A DNA stretch of 64,000 nucleotides from Hippopus hippopus. Its lineage: Eukaryota > Mollusca > Bivalvia > Cardiida > Cardiidae. Where the stretch lies: positions 32,596,129-32,660,128 of the forward strand of contig OX328109.1 of assembly GCA_946811185.2 (NCBI GenBank), read 5' to 3'. Every line of letters begins with the position of its first letter. The first letter of the stretch is position 1. Both the position numbers and the translations under genes were made by a program. This document shows, in pieces, positions 49,101 to 59,964 of this stretch. The notes below the pieces were generated by a model that worked only from the letters and a program-made list of their open reading frames with translations, did no database searches and was not told the origin of the DNA.

Positions 49101-50006
49101 TTGGCAATTACGGAGGAGCATGTAAATTCGAGCTATGCTGAGCACCTAAAAATTTTCACTGACGGAAGTAAAAATGAAAATTCAGCAGTTTCCGCGGCAA
49201 TGGTTATACCAGCCCTTAAGGTTAAAACGTCAAAAAGACTCAGCGACAGGTTATCTATATATGCCGCGGAACTGACTGCTATACAATATGCACTAAACTG
49301 GACACTGGTCAATAAACCACACAAAGTTGCTATTCTATCTGATTCTCTTTCGGCCCTCCAATCACTCTCTTTAAGGAATAGCAACTCTCGGCCTGATCTA
49401 CTAGAAAATATTTTGTCCATTTACGATCAGTGCCATCTGAATAACTCGGAGGTTACCTTTGTGTGGTGTCCAGCTCATGTCGGTTTTGTGGGAAATGAGG
49501 TAGCGGACGATGCGGCGAGGCGCGCTCTGGAGGGATCCGTTGGAGATAAAATACCCCTGGCAACCACTGAAGTATATTCCATTTTGAAAACTTCAATTAA
49601 AAAAAAGTGGTCAAAGGGGCTGGCGGACAGACTTAAGAGCCAGCCCTTTTATGGAAATGGAGTGAGTTTCAGACCGCCACACAGTTATTCAACCTGTAAA
49701 AGGGTGGATAAATGTGTGACGCGTCTGAGGCTGGGCTATAATCTATTGCCAGGGAGTCTAGGGCACCACATAATTGGGGGTTCGGCCATTTGCCCCACCT
49801 GTGGTGTCCGTAACTCCACGGAGCATTTTCTGCTGGACTGCAGCGTCCACCTTGTTGCGAGGCAGAAACTCTCAAGTGCAATTTTTCGGGAGGACGTAGA
49901 CTTCAATATTCAAAATATTTTATATCCATCTAAAGCTCTACAGTCCTCCACTTTCAAAGCACTTGAGACATATTTATTGGACTGTCAGATGACCGACAAG
50001 ATCTAG
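46193..50006 (+). pseudogene. LINE ORF2 (endonuclease, RT, RNase H), two TGA stops and a frameshift
   Basis: Endonuclease: LSFNACGLSA at the start, GDFNSHHPLWG near 46630, SSDHFPIH near 46855. A TGA at 47426 and a frame change near 47590 separate it from RT: SYRPISLTSHPGKLLEGMV, GTPQGAILSPLLF, catalytic box FADD near 48275. A TGA at 48555-48557 interrupts the thumb region. RNase H follows (FTDGSK near 49154, LSDSLSALQSL, WCPAHVGFVGNEVADDAA), then a C-terminal knuckle CPTCGVRNSTEHFLLDC. The frames are otherwise intact. This copy cannot make a full protein. Confidence 0.9.
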
Positions 50007-50299
50007 GTCCAAATTCTGTACTAACTAGGGCACGCCTTGATAATTTAAAAATTTTCAATCTTTCATTTATATATACTTTTCTTTCATACCAAGGCGTTCC
50101 CAAATAAATCCGCCCCAGCTCAGTTCCTATTTCTTGTCTGTAATTTCAGAGAGCTCTCATGACCGTATTTTTTTTCTTTCTTCCTTTTCCTCATTTTTTC
50201 ACCTACCAACTTTCATATTGGTATGTTTTTTTTTTTTGTTTTTTTTTTTACCTGTATTTTTTTCTAAAAATTTGTACAGCCCATTGTGTTCATACACAG

Positions 50300-50530
50300 T
50301 TAAACCCATCGCCACACAATTTCTACTTTTTACGTCCCTGATGGAAGGGCCTAGTGGGAGCAGGGTGGGAAAAGGAGAAAAAAGCTGGTAACCAGCGTTT
50401 TCTCCTTTTCCCACAGTGTTTTCTGCCCTTTCCGGATCGGATTTCAACTTTTCAGTCGCCTTTGTTTTGTCGTCTGAGGAGGTTTTCGGTTTGGGCCGGT
50501 CTAGGATTTTGACGTGTGGTAAGGGGTTAG
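50300..50530 (+). repeat. TTAA MITE, GC-richer copy
   Basis: TTAAACCCATCGCCACACAA at the left, GTGTGGTAAGGGGTTAG at the right. The core GGTGGGAAAAGGAGAAAA with GCTGGTAACCAGC and its complement is well kept. The arms contain several A/T to G/C changes relative to the other copies. Confidence 0.85.
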
Positions 50531-51580
50531 ATCTTGTAATATATAACACAGGCATTACTTTTTATAATATATGTTATACCGCCATATACTAAGTATTTGG
50601 GGGTTATACAGGTCATCAAGCCAAACATGGGTGTTCCCCTATCTACAAGGGATTTTTACATTTTTTGCTCAACCCATGCTGGTTTTTGTTTACGTTTTTG
50701 GTGACTAGGTATAGAAAATTTCTTTAATCTCATTTTTTAAGCCCTTTGATTAATATCTCTAGCTGTTAAGTGATCGTCAGTCAGTTCGCCACGGATCTGA
50801 TCCGGGACGATAATTGATTTTTTAAGCAATTTTTTACTGACACGGGGGCTTTTATATATGTTCGCTCCGAGTCCCCGTAGTCCTACCTTCTAGGGTTGTA
50901 TTTTTGGTGAAAGTTTATCTTTTTCCTTTTATGGCAGCTTTTACTCCTTGTGGGACCTGCTGTGGATAGGGCGGCAGGGAAAGAACTAGCACCCCAGTAG
51001 TTTTGGCTTTATGCCCCTACTGAGTGGTGTCGTCCTGATCGCCCTGCACAGCAGGCAGGACTGACGGTCGCTTCACAGTTTTTATGTGTATATTTTTGTC
51101 TAGCATAATTTTTAGAGAGCTCTCTGAGATATCTTGGCCTCGACACGATATGAATTCAAATTTTTGTCATCAGTAAAATATGGGAATAATATATTATTAA
51201 TTAATAATAAAATAGTACAACAAAATGACCTTTTTATAAGACAATTATAGGAGGCGCCAACGCTGTAGAATCCAAGACTGTCGCTAAAAGAAAATAGACA
51301 AGTCATAATTAAAACGAGACCGGCAACGCTCAATGAGTTATATACTTTGTAAATATATATGTATATATACATATTTTTTAATTAACATTTTTAAGGTGGT
51401 CCTGAAGGGGTTCGTTGTGGCTGGCCATTGATATCTTTTACTTGTTTTCTTATTTGGGTTTTTTAAACCATTGAGCATTGCCGTTAGAACAAAATCTAAT
51501 TTAATAGAAAAATTATTTATAGTCTCACAATAATATAGAGAAAAAAAAAAAAAAAACCAATAGCTGCTCGCCAAATGGCT
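50531..51580. other. Probable LINE 3' UTR remainder and unassigned sequence
   Basis: No credible ORF. GC-richer text with AGCAGGCAGGACTGACGG near 51050, an AT dinucleotide tract near 51350-51375 and a poly-A run near 51541-51556. Whether this belongs to the LINE upstream or to the SGNH locus downstream is undecided. Confidence 0.35.
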
Positions 51581-51787
51581 TTATGCCGCATGGCGAGGGT
51601 AAAAAATCCCCCTCCTACACAGCTGAGCAACCCGGTGAAGGACCCTGGTTGCTAGGGGGGATAACTGGGTCAGCTACCAGGAGGAGGGGGGGAAAAATGA
51701 TGATGAAAAATGATGATGATGCATTCTTTACATTGCATTCACAGAGGCAAAAGAGAAAGGAAGATTCTTCAATTTCAACTCAACAAG

Positions 51788-52366
51788 ATGAAGACTGTCA
51801 TTTATGGAGACTCACACACCAGACATCTTAAAGCCTGGAAGATCTTTGCGAAAGGAGGACGTCGTCTTCAGACATGCCATTCTGATGCTGATTGGAACGC
51901 CTTTTTAGAAGCTTGCAAAGAAGCAGACGTCGTGATCATTGTAATTGGATCGAACGACATAGACAAGTGGCTCAGGGTTTCGCCATCACCAAAGCATGCA
52001 GCCATGGCTATAGTGCAGCAGCTGCGCTGGTTACGGAAGGCGACGGAGCACGATAATGTGCACGTCGTCGATCTGTGGCGGCGCAGCTCAGAGAGTCCAG
52101 ATTTCTCTACGACTCGAAGTGGTATCAACCGATGTCTCGGATTGAATACCATTCGGGTTGCGAAGAAATTAAAGGAGAAGCATGTTTCTGGCGATGGTGT
52201 CCATCTGAATCCCAGGGGCCGATCCATCGTGCAGGCCGCAATTGATGGATGTGTGGCTGCAGCGCCCCGTGTCCGGCATAGACCATGCCAGACACAGTTC
52301 ACATGCACGCTGAATTCTCCCCCCAAGGAGACTGTCTTCGTCAGAACATTAAACTGCCCTTTTTAG
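51788..52366 (+). CDS. SGNH/GDSL-hydrolase-like protein (192 codons)
   Basis: A single uninterrupted exon from ATG (51788) to TAG (52364-52366). It shows SGNH hallmarks: VIYGDSHTRHL near residue 4 (the Ser block), IGSNDIDKW near residue 57 (the Asn block) and SGDGVHLNPRGR near residue 138 (the Asp-x-x-His block). The Gly block is less clear. SGNH enzymes hydrolyse esters and acetyl groups. The protein is short and lacks a signal peptide, so it is likely cytosolic or part of a mobile element; related domains occur in ORFs of CR1-type LINEs and of some tyrosine-recombinase retrotransposons (family knowledge). An upstream ATG at 51710 is in frame but adds a low-complexity start, so I prefer 51788. 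The ORF is GC-richer than its surroundings. Three histone-type hairpins follow. Confidence 0.6.
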   Translation: MKTVIYGDSHTRHLKAWKIFAKGGRRLQTCHSDADWNAFLEACKEADVVIIVIGSNDIDKWLRVSPSPKHAAMAIVQQLRWLRKATEHDNVHVVDLWRRSSESPDFSTTRSGINRCLGLNTIRVAKKLKEKHVSGDGVHLNPRGRSIVQAAIDGCVAAAPRVRHRPCQTQFTCTLNSPPKETVFVRTLNCPF

Positions 52367-52426
52367 GGCAAAAAAACCAGTAAACTGCCCTTTTCAGGGC
52401 AAAAAAAAACAGCCCTTTTCAGGGCT
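52355..52426 (+). promoter_or_regulatory. Three histone-type 3' stem-loops
   Basis: TGCCCTTTTTAGGGCA (52355-52370), TGCCCTTTTCAGGGCA (52386-52401) and AGCCCTTTTCAGGGCT (52411-52426) each form a 6-bp stem with a 4-base loop. The last two have the UUUC loop and the CU/AG closing steps of the metazoan replication-dependent histone mRNA 3' hairpin; only the outermost pair deviates. The first hairpin overlaps the stop codon of the SGNH ORF. No histone coding sequence is seen nearby. Function in 3'-end formation is an inference. Confidence 0.55.
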
Positions 52427-52449
52427 CCCAAAAGCCGCGAAAGTCGCTT

Positions 52450-52912
52450 TCAATTGTCAATCAAAGAATTTAGTCCTTATGTCTCTCTCCCATACCAATC
52501 CACTGAAGTCCCTTCTCATTGTCAATACATGGCTGTAGGCCCGAGTCCCCACGTCACGAGATTCCTATCCTCAATTGTCAATCAAAGATTTAGTCCAAAG
52601 CCCGAGCCCAAGACCCTCAAACCCGAGAGTCCTATCCTCAATTGTCAATCAAAGATTTAGTCCATAGCCCGAGCCCAAGACCCTCAAACCCGAGAGTCCT
52701 ATCCTCAATTGTCAATCAAAGATTTAGTCCATAGCCCGAGCCCAAGACCCTCAAACCCAAAAGACCTTTCTCTATTGTCAATAAGCCAAAGGCCCAGGAC
52801 CTAACCTAGTTTTCAATCAAAGAATTAGTCCATAGCCCCAAGTCCAAGACCCTCAAACCCGAAAGACCTTTCTCTATTGTCAATAAGCCAAAGGCCCAGG
52901 ACCCAAAAATAT
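52450..52912 (+). repeat. 67-bp minisatellite
   Basis: Units marked by TCAATTGTCAATCAAAGA start near 52571, 52638 and 52705 (period 67 bp), with diverged units before and after (CTATTGTCAATAAGCC). Each unit also carries CCCAAGACCCTCAAACCC. Confidence 0.85.
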
Positions 52913-52916
52913 AAAC

Positions 52917-55030
52917 CTTTAACCCATACATGTTTAAAGAAACAGTGTGGGAGAAGGACAAGGGACTGAGATCAGACTAGAAGAATTAAGTCGGAAAGGG
53001 GTACGCTCGCCAATTTGATCATTGCTCACGATGTTAAGACCAGATCAGAATAAAAATAAAACGTTCGAGATGATGTGAAAAGGCTTGGCTTTCGTTAACA
53101 ATGACTTTAATTTCAGTTTCTCCAAAATGAAAGAATACAGGGGATAAAATCAGTGTGGCAGGTGGAAAAAAAAGTATAAAATAAGTTGCACATAATGCAG
53201 CGCTACTTTGCATTTTATGAATACAGAACGACGTACAAAGGTTTTTATTATCAACAATCATTGCCAGAACGTCGAAATGGAGAAGCATTGATTAGACAGT
53301 CTGATCATTAATTAACACTGAACCAGGCATAAAACATATGTTGTTCGCCTTAATTACACATATCGATTACGGGGTAGAAAACACGCTTTCTCCGTGTTTC
53401 AGCAGAAGACAAACGCATTTTTCAAAATGCTATAAATGAAAAAATAGTTGTTTGATTTATTTCAAACTTTCAGGACCGATCGTTATTGATATGCAGATGC
53501 GGCTGGCAAAAAATGAAATAATTTCAATATAAGACATGGGCGCAAGCACTATTTGAAAAAACGTGTAAGTCGGAACAGGGTTAAACGTAAAATTAAAGCG
53601 TCCCTAGCCATGGCCAACACATTCTTAACCCATTGCTGTCTATGTAAAGAACTTTTTTACCCCTATAGAATTCCTGTATACTGATGTTTGCTGATCCCAG
53701 TCTTATCAATGAAGAAATTCAATCATTTATATTTATCGAATACACCGATGTCCATGACAGCAAAATATATAAACATTAATATTGACAGGGGTAGTTTAGA
53801 CTCTGAATTAAGTTTTTTAGGCAACTGTCACAATGTTTTTGCCCTTTTTTCCCTGGAGCAGGTTGAAAAGATATCTTTGACCGAGAAAACCGGTTTTCTT
53901 ACAGTGTTAGACTGGCCCTATAACGGATTATGCAGGTTGATAGACTGAGATCAGAAAAAGATTAATACTGTCGGAAAGGGGTATTCTAGCAAAATTAGTC
54001 ATTGCTCACGATGTAAAGCTTGGATCAGACTTAAAATCATACGAGAATGATGCCAAAAGGCGGGGTTTTTGTTTCTTGAAGATTTCATTTCAAAACCTAA
54101 AAAATAAAACAATAATGGGGAGAGAATCATGAGGCAGGTGGAAAAAAACCTATAAAATAAGTTAGACTTAAAGTAGGTCGATCTCTGCTGATCTGAATCT
54201 TCTCAGCTACAAGACTCAATAATCTATAGCTATATAGATTGAAACATTATTTTTTAGGAATACTGCAACGCGATTTTACTAATCATGAATACAAAAACAC
54301 ATTTAAAGGCATTCATTCTTTGAAGGCACGGTAAAGACGTCGGAAGTGGGAAGCATGGATTAGACGGTCTGATCTTTAATTAATATGGAATGGAAAAATG
54401 GAAAAAAGTTGATCTCAAACTATTTCTTTCTGATCCTTTTACTATCTATCAATCAATAGTCATTCTTTATCACACAAACCGACTTTAAACAACCCTAAGT
54501 GAGAATTATTTTCCAAAAAAAAAAATATTGTGGGAAAAGGAGAAATTAGACCAGGCAGGAAATAGGGATTAGCAAAGGAATGCAATCAAATTACGAGGTG
54601 CGAACAAACAGGAATTTCGGCGACTTCGCTGAAGTTGTGACAAATTAACAACATCTGGCAGGTATTGACAAACCTTAAGAGCGGAAGAAGAATGAAAAAA
54701 ATGGACAAATAAGGCAGTTTCAAAAACATTATTTTCTAAATCAAAAAATTCCATGGCAATAAATGTCTTGAACCTAGGTAATTACAATATTATTGAAATT
54801 GGTAATCTTGAGACTTCCATTTTCGTTCATTTGCCGTGCTATCTTGAAGTTACAATATTTTTCTATGCCGATCTCTGCTGATCTCAATCTTATCAATTAC
54901 AAGACTCGATAAGTTAGAGCTACATAGCTGGAAATATAACTTTGAATGAAGAATTCGTATTTTCTCTTTTTGAAAGGCTGCCGATAAAGCTAGTTATTCA
55001 TATTCAAGGACTGAGATCAGAATAGAATGA
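52917..55030. repeat. Satellite mosaic (right side)
   Basis: It repeats the blocks of 41.65-44.16 kb in a different order: ACTGAGATCAGA and ATGTGAAAAGGCTTGGCTTT (52965-53110), block A (53235-53640), GCTGATC and CTCACGATGTAAAG blocks (53690-54300), CATTCTTTGAAGGCA (54310), the MITE-core block (54450-54780, with GTGGGAAAAGGAGAAATTAG) and another GCTGATCTCAATCT block (54860-55030). No gene is convincing. Confidence 0.7.
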
Positions 55031-55330
55031 TTAAGTCGTCAAGAAACCTTTTCAGGGCCCTACAACTCTTAAATATGAGCCGATTTTAAAGTTCTATGCA
55101 TCATTCTGTAGCTGAGTATGTCTTTTTTAATCGCCGTTAAATGTTTTTTGGCACTACTGAAAACAGTGTGGAAAAAGTAGAAAAACCATTCCAAAAACGA
55201 GCCGATTTCTCAAAGTTGAAAAATTCGACCTCATCAAGAAAAATTTTCAGTGCCCTACAACTCTTAAATTTAAGCAGATCTTAAAGTTTTATGCATCATT
55301 GTGTAGCTGAGAAAGCATATTTGAAACTCT
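55030..55330 (+). repeat. 196-bp satellite, 1.5 monomers
   Basis: CAGGGCCCTACAACTCTTAA, GTGTGGAAAAAGTAGA and the TTGAAAAATTCGACC box identify the monomer. It is separated from the main array by ~1.5 kb. Confidence 0.8.
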
Positions 55331-55680
55331 GTTCCTGCCTCTTAAGCGAATCTTTATACCTGTATTTTCTGCTTTCTTAAATGATTGTTTTTGGTGAGGT
55401 TTTTCATACTGAAATTTAGTTTATTGTGTGTTTTTTGTGTTTGTGCATTTTTATCGTATGTTTGTGTCTTCTGTGCATTTTTTGTTTGTGTGTTCTGTGC
55501 CTTGTTAGTCTCTGCATTGTGTGTTTTTCTGAGTGTTTGTGCATTCGTCTTTGGATTTAACGTTTTAAGACAATAGAAGAAAGAAGACCCCTGTAAACCT
55601 GAAGAGAAGAAGAAAATACTGAACTAAGATGGCAAACAAGAGGTTGGTAAAAAATTTAATTTTGTCATTTTCACGGTTTT
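55331..55680. other. Unassigned, TTTGTGT-rich stretch
   Basis: A 63-codon ORF at 55385-55576 is made mostly of TTTTTTGTGTTTGTG-like repeats that translate as Cys/Phe/Val. I regard it as simple sequence, not a gene. Confidence 0.5.
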
Positions 55681-55819
55681 TCCCGGTTTCTGATCCTGGC
55701 CTTGATTTTGGAAGAGTATCTTTCAGGCATCTGATCTTAATGTGTTAGACGTCTGATCTTGGTCTGTGCTTTTTTTTTGTTATCAATACTAATCGTAATT
55801 ATTCGTTAACAAACCTAGA

Positions 55820-56580
55820 CTAAGATCAGACGCCTGAATACTGTCCCGTAGTTGTTCAGTATGAAACACAGACAAAGATCAGACGTCAACGAAGTAAAAG
55901 AAGAGATTGAGATAATTGGAGGCAGAGTTGTGAAAAGTCTGATCTTGGCCTTCATCTGGGAGAATAGTATCTTTCAGGCGTCTGATCTTAATCTGTGTTT
56001 GATTATGATTAGTAATATGACATCAAACATTGACGAAGATCAGACGCCTGATTAATATTCCCCTATAATTTAACAAACCTAGACTGAGATCAGACACCTG
56101 AATACTGTCCCCTAGTTATTCAGTATGAAACACAGACAAAGATCAGACGTGAACGAAGTAAAGGAAGAGATTGAGAAAATTGGAGGCAGAGTTGTGAAAA
56201 GTCTGATCTTGGCCTTCATCTGGGAGAATGGTATCTTTCAGCCATCTGATCTTAATCTGTGTTTGATAATGATAACTATTATAATATCAAACATTGACGA
56301 AGATCAGACGCCTGATTAGTATTCCCTTACAATTTAACAAACCTAGACTAAGATCAGACGCCTGAATCCTGTCCCCTAGTTATTCAGTATAAAACACAGA
56401 CAAAGATCAGACGTCAACGAAGTAAAGGAAGAGATTGAGATAATTGCAGGCAGAGTTGTGAAAAGTCTATTCTTGGCCTTCATCTGGGAAAATAGTAACC
56501 TGTATGCGTCTGATCTTAATCTATGTTTCATAATGATTAATATAGTTATTCAACAAACTTAGACGAGAATTGACAGTCAG
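55820..56580 (+). repeat. 264-bp tandem repeat, three units
   Basis: ATGAAACACAGACAAAGATC starts units at 55861 and 56125, with a variant at 56389 (period 264 bp). Each unit holds about five copies of AGATCAGACG or its complement CGTCTGATCT in alternating orientation. ORFs of 64-67 codons across the units are by-products of the repeat. Confidence 0.85.
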
Positions 56581-56589
56581 ATCAGCCGA

Positions 56590-58860
56590 TCTTAAAGTTT
56601 TATGCATTATTGTGTAGCTTAAAAACCCTATTTGAAACTCTGTTAAAAGGTTTTAAGCATCCCTTAAAACAGTATACAAAAAGCAGGCATTTAGCAAAGA
56701 CTAGTTATTGAAAGGCAAGCCGAAAAAATCCGCAGACAAGGACATATTTTTGTATTTTTCCGCACGATTTTTACGCTTGCCTCTCGAAACCCTTTCACCC
56801 TATTTCCTGTGCTTAATTTTAGTCCGATCCCAATGTTTTAAATACTGAATTGTAGCCTAGGAAGCCTATTTGAAACTCTGTTAAAAGATTTTTAGCATGA
56901 ATGAAAACAGTGTGGAAAAAGTCGAAAAACCATTCCGAAAATGGGCCAAAGTCTCAAAAGTCGAAAAATTCGACCTCTTCAAGAAACCTTTTCAAGGCCC
57001 TACAGCTCTTAAATATAAGCCGATCTTAAAGTTCTATGCATCATTTTTTAGCTGAGAATGTTTACTTGAATCCCTGTAAAAAGTTCTTTGGCACTACTGA
57101 AAACAGTGTGGAAAAAGTCGAAAAACCATTCTGAAAAGGGGCCGAGTTCTCAAAAGTCGAAAAATTTGACCTCTTCAAGAAAGCTTTTCAGGGCCCTACA
57201 GCTCTTAAATATAAGCCGATCTTAATGTACTATGCATCATTTTTAAGCTGAGAATGTCTATTTGAATCCCTGTAAAAAGATCTTTGGCACTACTGAAAAC
57301 ATTGTGGAAAAAGACCAAAAAACATTCCGAAAATGGTCCTATTTCTCAAAAGTCGAAATATTCGACCTCTTCAAGAAACCTTTTCAAGGACCTACAGCTC
57401 TTAAATATTAGCCGATCTTAAAGTTCTATGCATCATTTTTTAGCTGAGAATGTCTACTTGAATCCCTGTAAAAAAATTTTTGGCACTACTGAAAACAGTG
57501 TGGAAAAAGTCGAAAAACCATTCCAAAAACGAGCCGATTTCTCAAAGTCGAAAATTTCGACCTCATCAAGACACCTTCTCAAGCCCCTACAGCTCTTAAA
57601 TATAAGCCGATCTTAAAGTTCTATGCATTATTGTGTAGCTGAGAAACCCTATTTGAAACTCTGTTAAAAGGTTTTAAGCATCCCTGAAAACAGTATAGAA
57701 AAAACAGGCATTTAGCAAAGACTACTTATTGAAAGGCAAGCCGAAAAAATCCGCCGACAAGGACATATTTTTGTATTTTTCCGCACGATTTTTACGCTTG
57801 CCTCTCGAAACCCTTTCACCCTATTTCCTGTGCTTAATTTTAGTCCGATCGCAATGTTTTAAATACTGAATTGTAGCCTAGGAAGCCTATTTGAAACTCT
57901 GTTAAAAGATTTTTAGCAGGAATGAAAACAGTGTGGAAAAAGTCGAAAAAACATTCCGAAAATGGGCCGAGTTCTCAAAAGTCGAAAAATTCGACCGAAT
58001 CAAGAAACCTTTTCAGGGCCCTACAGCTCTTAAATATAAGCCGATCTTAATGTACTATGCATCATTTTTAAGCTGAGAATGTCTATTTGAATCCCTGTAA
58101 AAAGTTCTTTGGCACTACTGAAAACAGTGTGGAAAAAGTCGAAAAACCATTCTGAAAAGGGGCCGAGTTCTCAAAAGTCGAAAAATTCGACCTCTTCAAG
58201 AAAACTTTTCAGGGCCCTACAGCTCTTAAATATAAGCCGATCTTAATGTACTATGCATCATTTTAAAGCTGAGAATGTCTATTTGAATCCCTGTAAAAAG
58301 ATCTTTGGCACTACTGAAAACATTGTGGAAAAAGTCGAAAAAACATTCCGAAAATGGTCCGATTTCTCAAAAGTCGAAATATTCGACGTCTTCAAGAAAC
58401 CTTTTCAAGGACCTACAGCTCTTAAATATAAGCCGATCTTAATGTACTATGCATCATTTTAATGCTGAGAATGTCTATTTGAATCCCTGTAAAAAGATCT
58501 TTGGCACTACTGACAACATTGTGGAAAAAGTCCAAAAAACATTCCGAAAATGGTCCGATTTCTCAAAAGTCGAAATATTCGACGTCTTCAAGAAACCTTT
58601 TCAAGGACTTACAGCTCTTAAATATAAGCCGATCTTAAAGTTCTATGCATTATTGTGTAGCTGAGAAACCCTATTTGAAACTCTGTTAAAAGGTTTTACG
58701 CATCCCTGAAAACAGTATAGAAAAAGCAGGCATTTAGCAATGACTACTTATTGAAAGGCAAGCCGAAAAAATCCGCCGACAAGGACATATTTTTGTATTT
58801 TTCCGCACGATTTTGACGCTTGCTTCTCGAAACCCTTTGGCCCTATTTCCTGTCCTTAGT
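56590..58860 (+). repeat. 196-bp satellite in a ~1,021-bp higher-order repeat
   Basis: Monomer landmarks (GTGTGGAAAAAG or TTGTGGAAAAAG) lie at 56910, 57106, 57302, 57498, then 57931, 58127, 58323 and 58519: exact 196-bp steps, four monomers per group. A spacer with GGCAAGCCGAAAAAATCCGC and its partial complement ACGCTTGCCTCTCG separates the groups (~56710, 57725, 58755). Group period is 1,021 bp. The third spacer runs directly into the recombinase locus at ~58.9 kb. Confidence 0.9.
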
Positions 58861-59039
58861 TTATCTGAAAATAAAATAGCTTTTTTTGAGATTGGCATAA
58901 TGAATGCGGTAAAATGGGAAATAATACCCGACAATTAATTCCCGCGTTTTTGATTTCAAAAGTTTAGATATTTGACACTATCCCTCCCCCTCCACCGAGC
59001 AATGACTGTCTTAATGCTCTTTATTTTGTTTCGTTGTAG

Positions 59040-59964
59040 TGCACCAAAGTCACGTCCCTACTGCCAAATATCATTTGACAGAGTTGACCATCATATCTTG
59101 AACTGTCATGCTGAAATTCCCGTGGAGCAGAGAATTCGCGACAATATAACTGAAAAGAAACGGGCCAATATGGCCGCCCAATCATCATTTGACTTGTTGG
59201 ATTTGAAGACAAAATTTCCTGATACCTACCTTGACGTCGCCGAACTAATGGTCCAAGCTGCCCATCTTCCTGTTTATCTCACTAGAACTGATAGATATGT
59301 GGAGAATTTGACTGTCGAACAAATTAGAAAGTGGAGAATAAGACCCAGCACCCAGCCAGGTTTGCTAAAAGGTACAGATCCTCCTAAAAGAATCGGCTTC
59401 AAGACCAAGGTTAAACCCGTTGGAGAATTACCTGTCGTACCGTTGCCAGTAGCTGCAGCACCGAGACGACGATTGAATGCAGATGAAGCCATCGCCGAAG
59501 AAGTTGCAGCCAAAAGAAGAAAAACTTCCCCTCCTTCGCCGCAACCCGGCCCCAGTCAACAAGATGCTGCTGCACCAATATCACCCGTGCAGTCTGCTAT
59601 GACTGAAACCATTGGAACCGAACCAGACCAACCTGATATTATATCACCCCAATCAACGATCAGCAAAGATGCCATTAGACCTACATCAGCAAATAGACGA
59701 CGCATACTAGACAGCGACTCTGAAGCTGAAGAAAAACCTGAAGAATCAGCAGAGCCTTTACCAGTTAGTCGTTTTTTGCCACTGCGAACCACCAACAACG
59801 ATACAGTTGAGGTCAAATCACCACCTGAGCCTGTTGCATCGACCAGCAAAGTCCCAGATTTAGCACCATCTGACACCAGTGATAGCGATTCTGAAAGGGA
59901 TGAGCCACAACCGGAAACCCAGAGAAACAAAGTCCAAGCAATCGGACAAGTACAAACTGTATAA
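59040..59964 (+). pseudogene. N-terminal region of the recombinase-SET protein
   Basis: The open frame runs from ~58972 with no reliable start. An in-frame ATG at 59002 gives a hydrophobic start that looks like the pyrimidine tract of an acceptor (TTTCGTTGTAG, exon from 59040), so an upstream exon is possible. The first segment SRPYCQISFDRVDHHILNCH resembles a C2H2 finger lacking one cysteine. A basic motif (AAKRRKT, a likely nuclear signal) and a long Pro/Ser/Glu-rich disordered stretch (SDSEAEEKPEE, DTSDSDSERDE) follow. The frame is replaced by the recombinase frame within the 86-bp overlap 59879-59964. It is probably the N-terminus of one protein with the next two features. Confidence 0.6.

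Larger units (their letters stand above)
44405..50006 (+). mobile_element. Second LINE (I/Nimb-type group), damaged
   Basis: ORF1 (44405-46185) and ORF2 (46193-50006) lie 7 bp apart on the + strand. The domain order equals that of the minus-strand LINE at 35-41 kb, but the protein sequences are only distantly similar and codon use is more GC-rich. The 5' UTR and 3' end could not be delimited; the 3' UTR probably runs through the MITE at 50.3 kb. It sits inside the satellite mosaic, whose blocks recur on both sides. Confidence 0.85.

Noticed and set aside
46193..50006. TGA recoding in the second LINE
   Set aside because: Both in-frame stops are TGA, but a separate frameshift in the same ORF shows ordinary decay. 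There is no sign of a selenocysteine element.
52450..52912. CRISPR array
   Set aside because: The 67-bp units are contiguous tandem copies without unique spacers, and the genome is eukaryotic.
55852..56319. Two similar 64-67 codon ORFs
   Set aside because: They arise from the 264-bp tandem repeat. Similarity between them reflects the repeat, and there is no sign of coding conservation.
57428..58664. Similar small ORFs in the 196-bp array
   Set aside because: Each is one satellite monomer read in the same frame. They have no domain and end at the monomer boundary.
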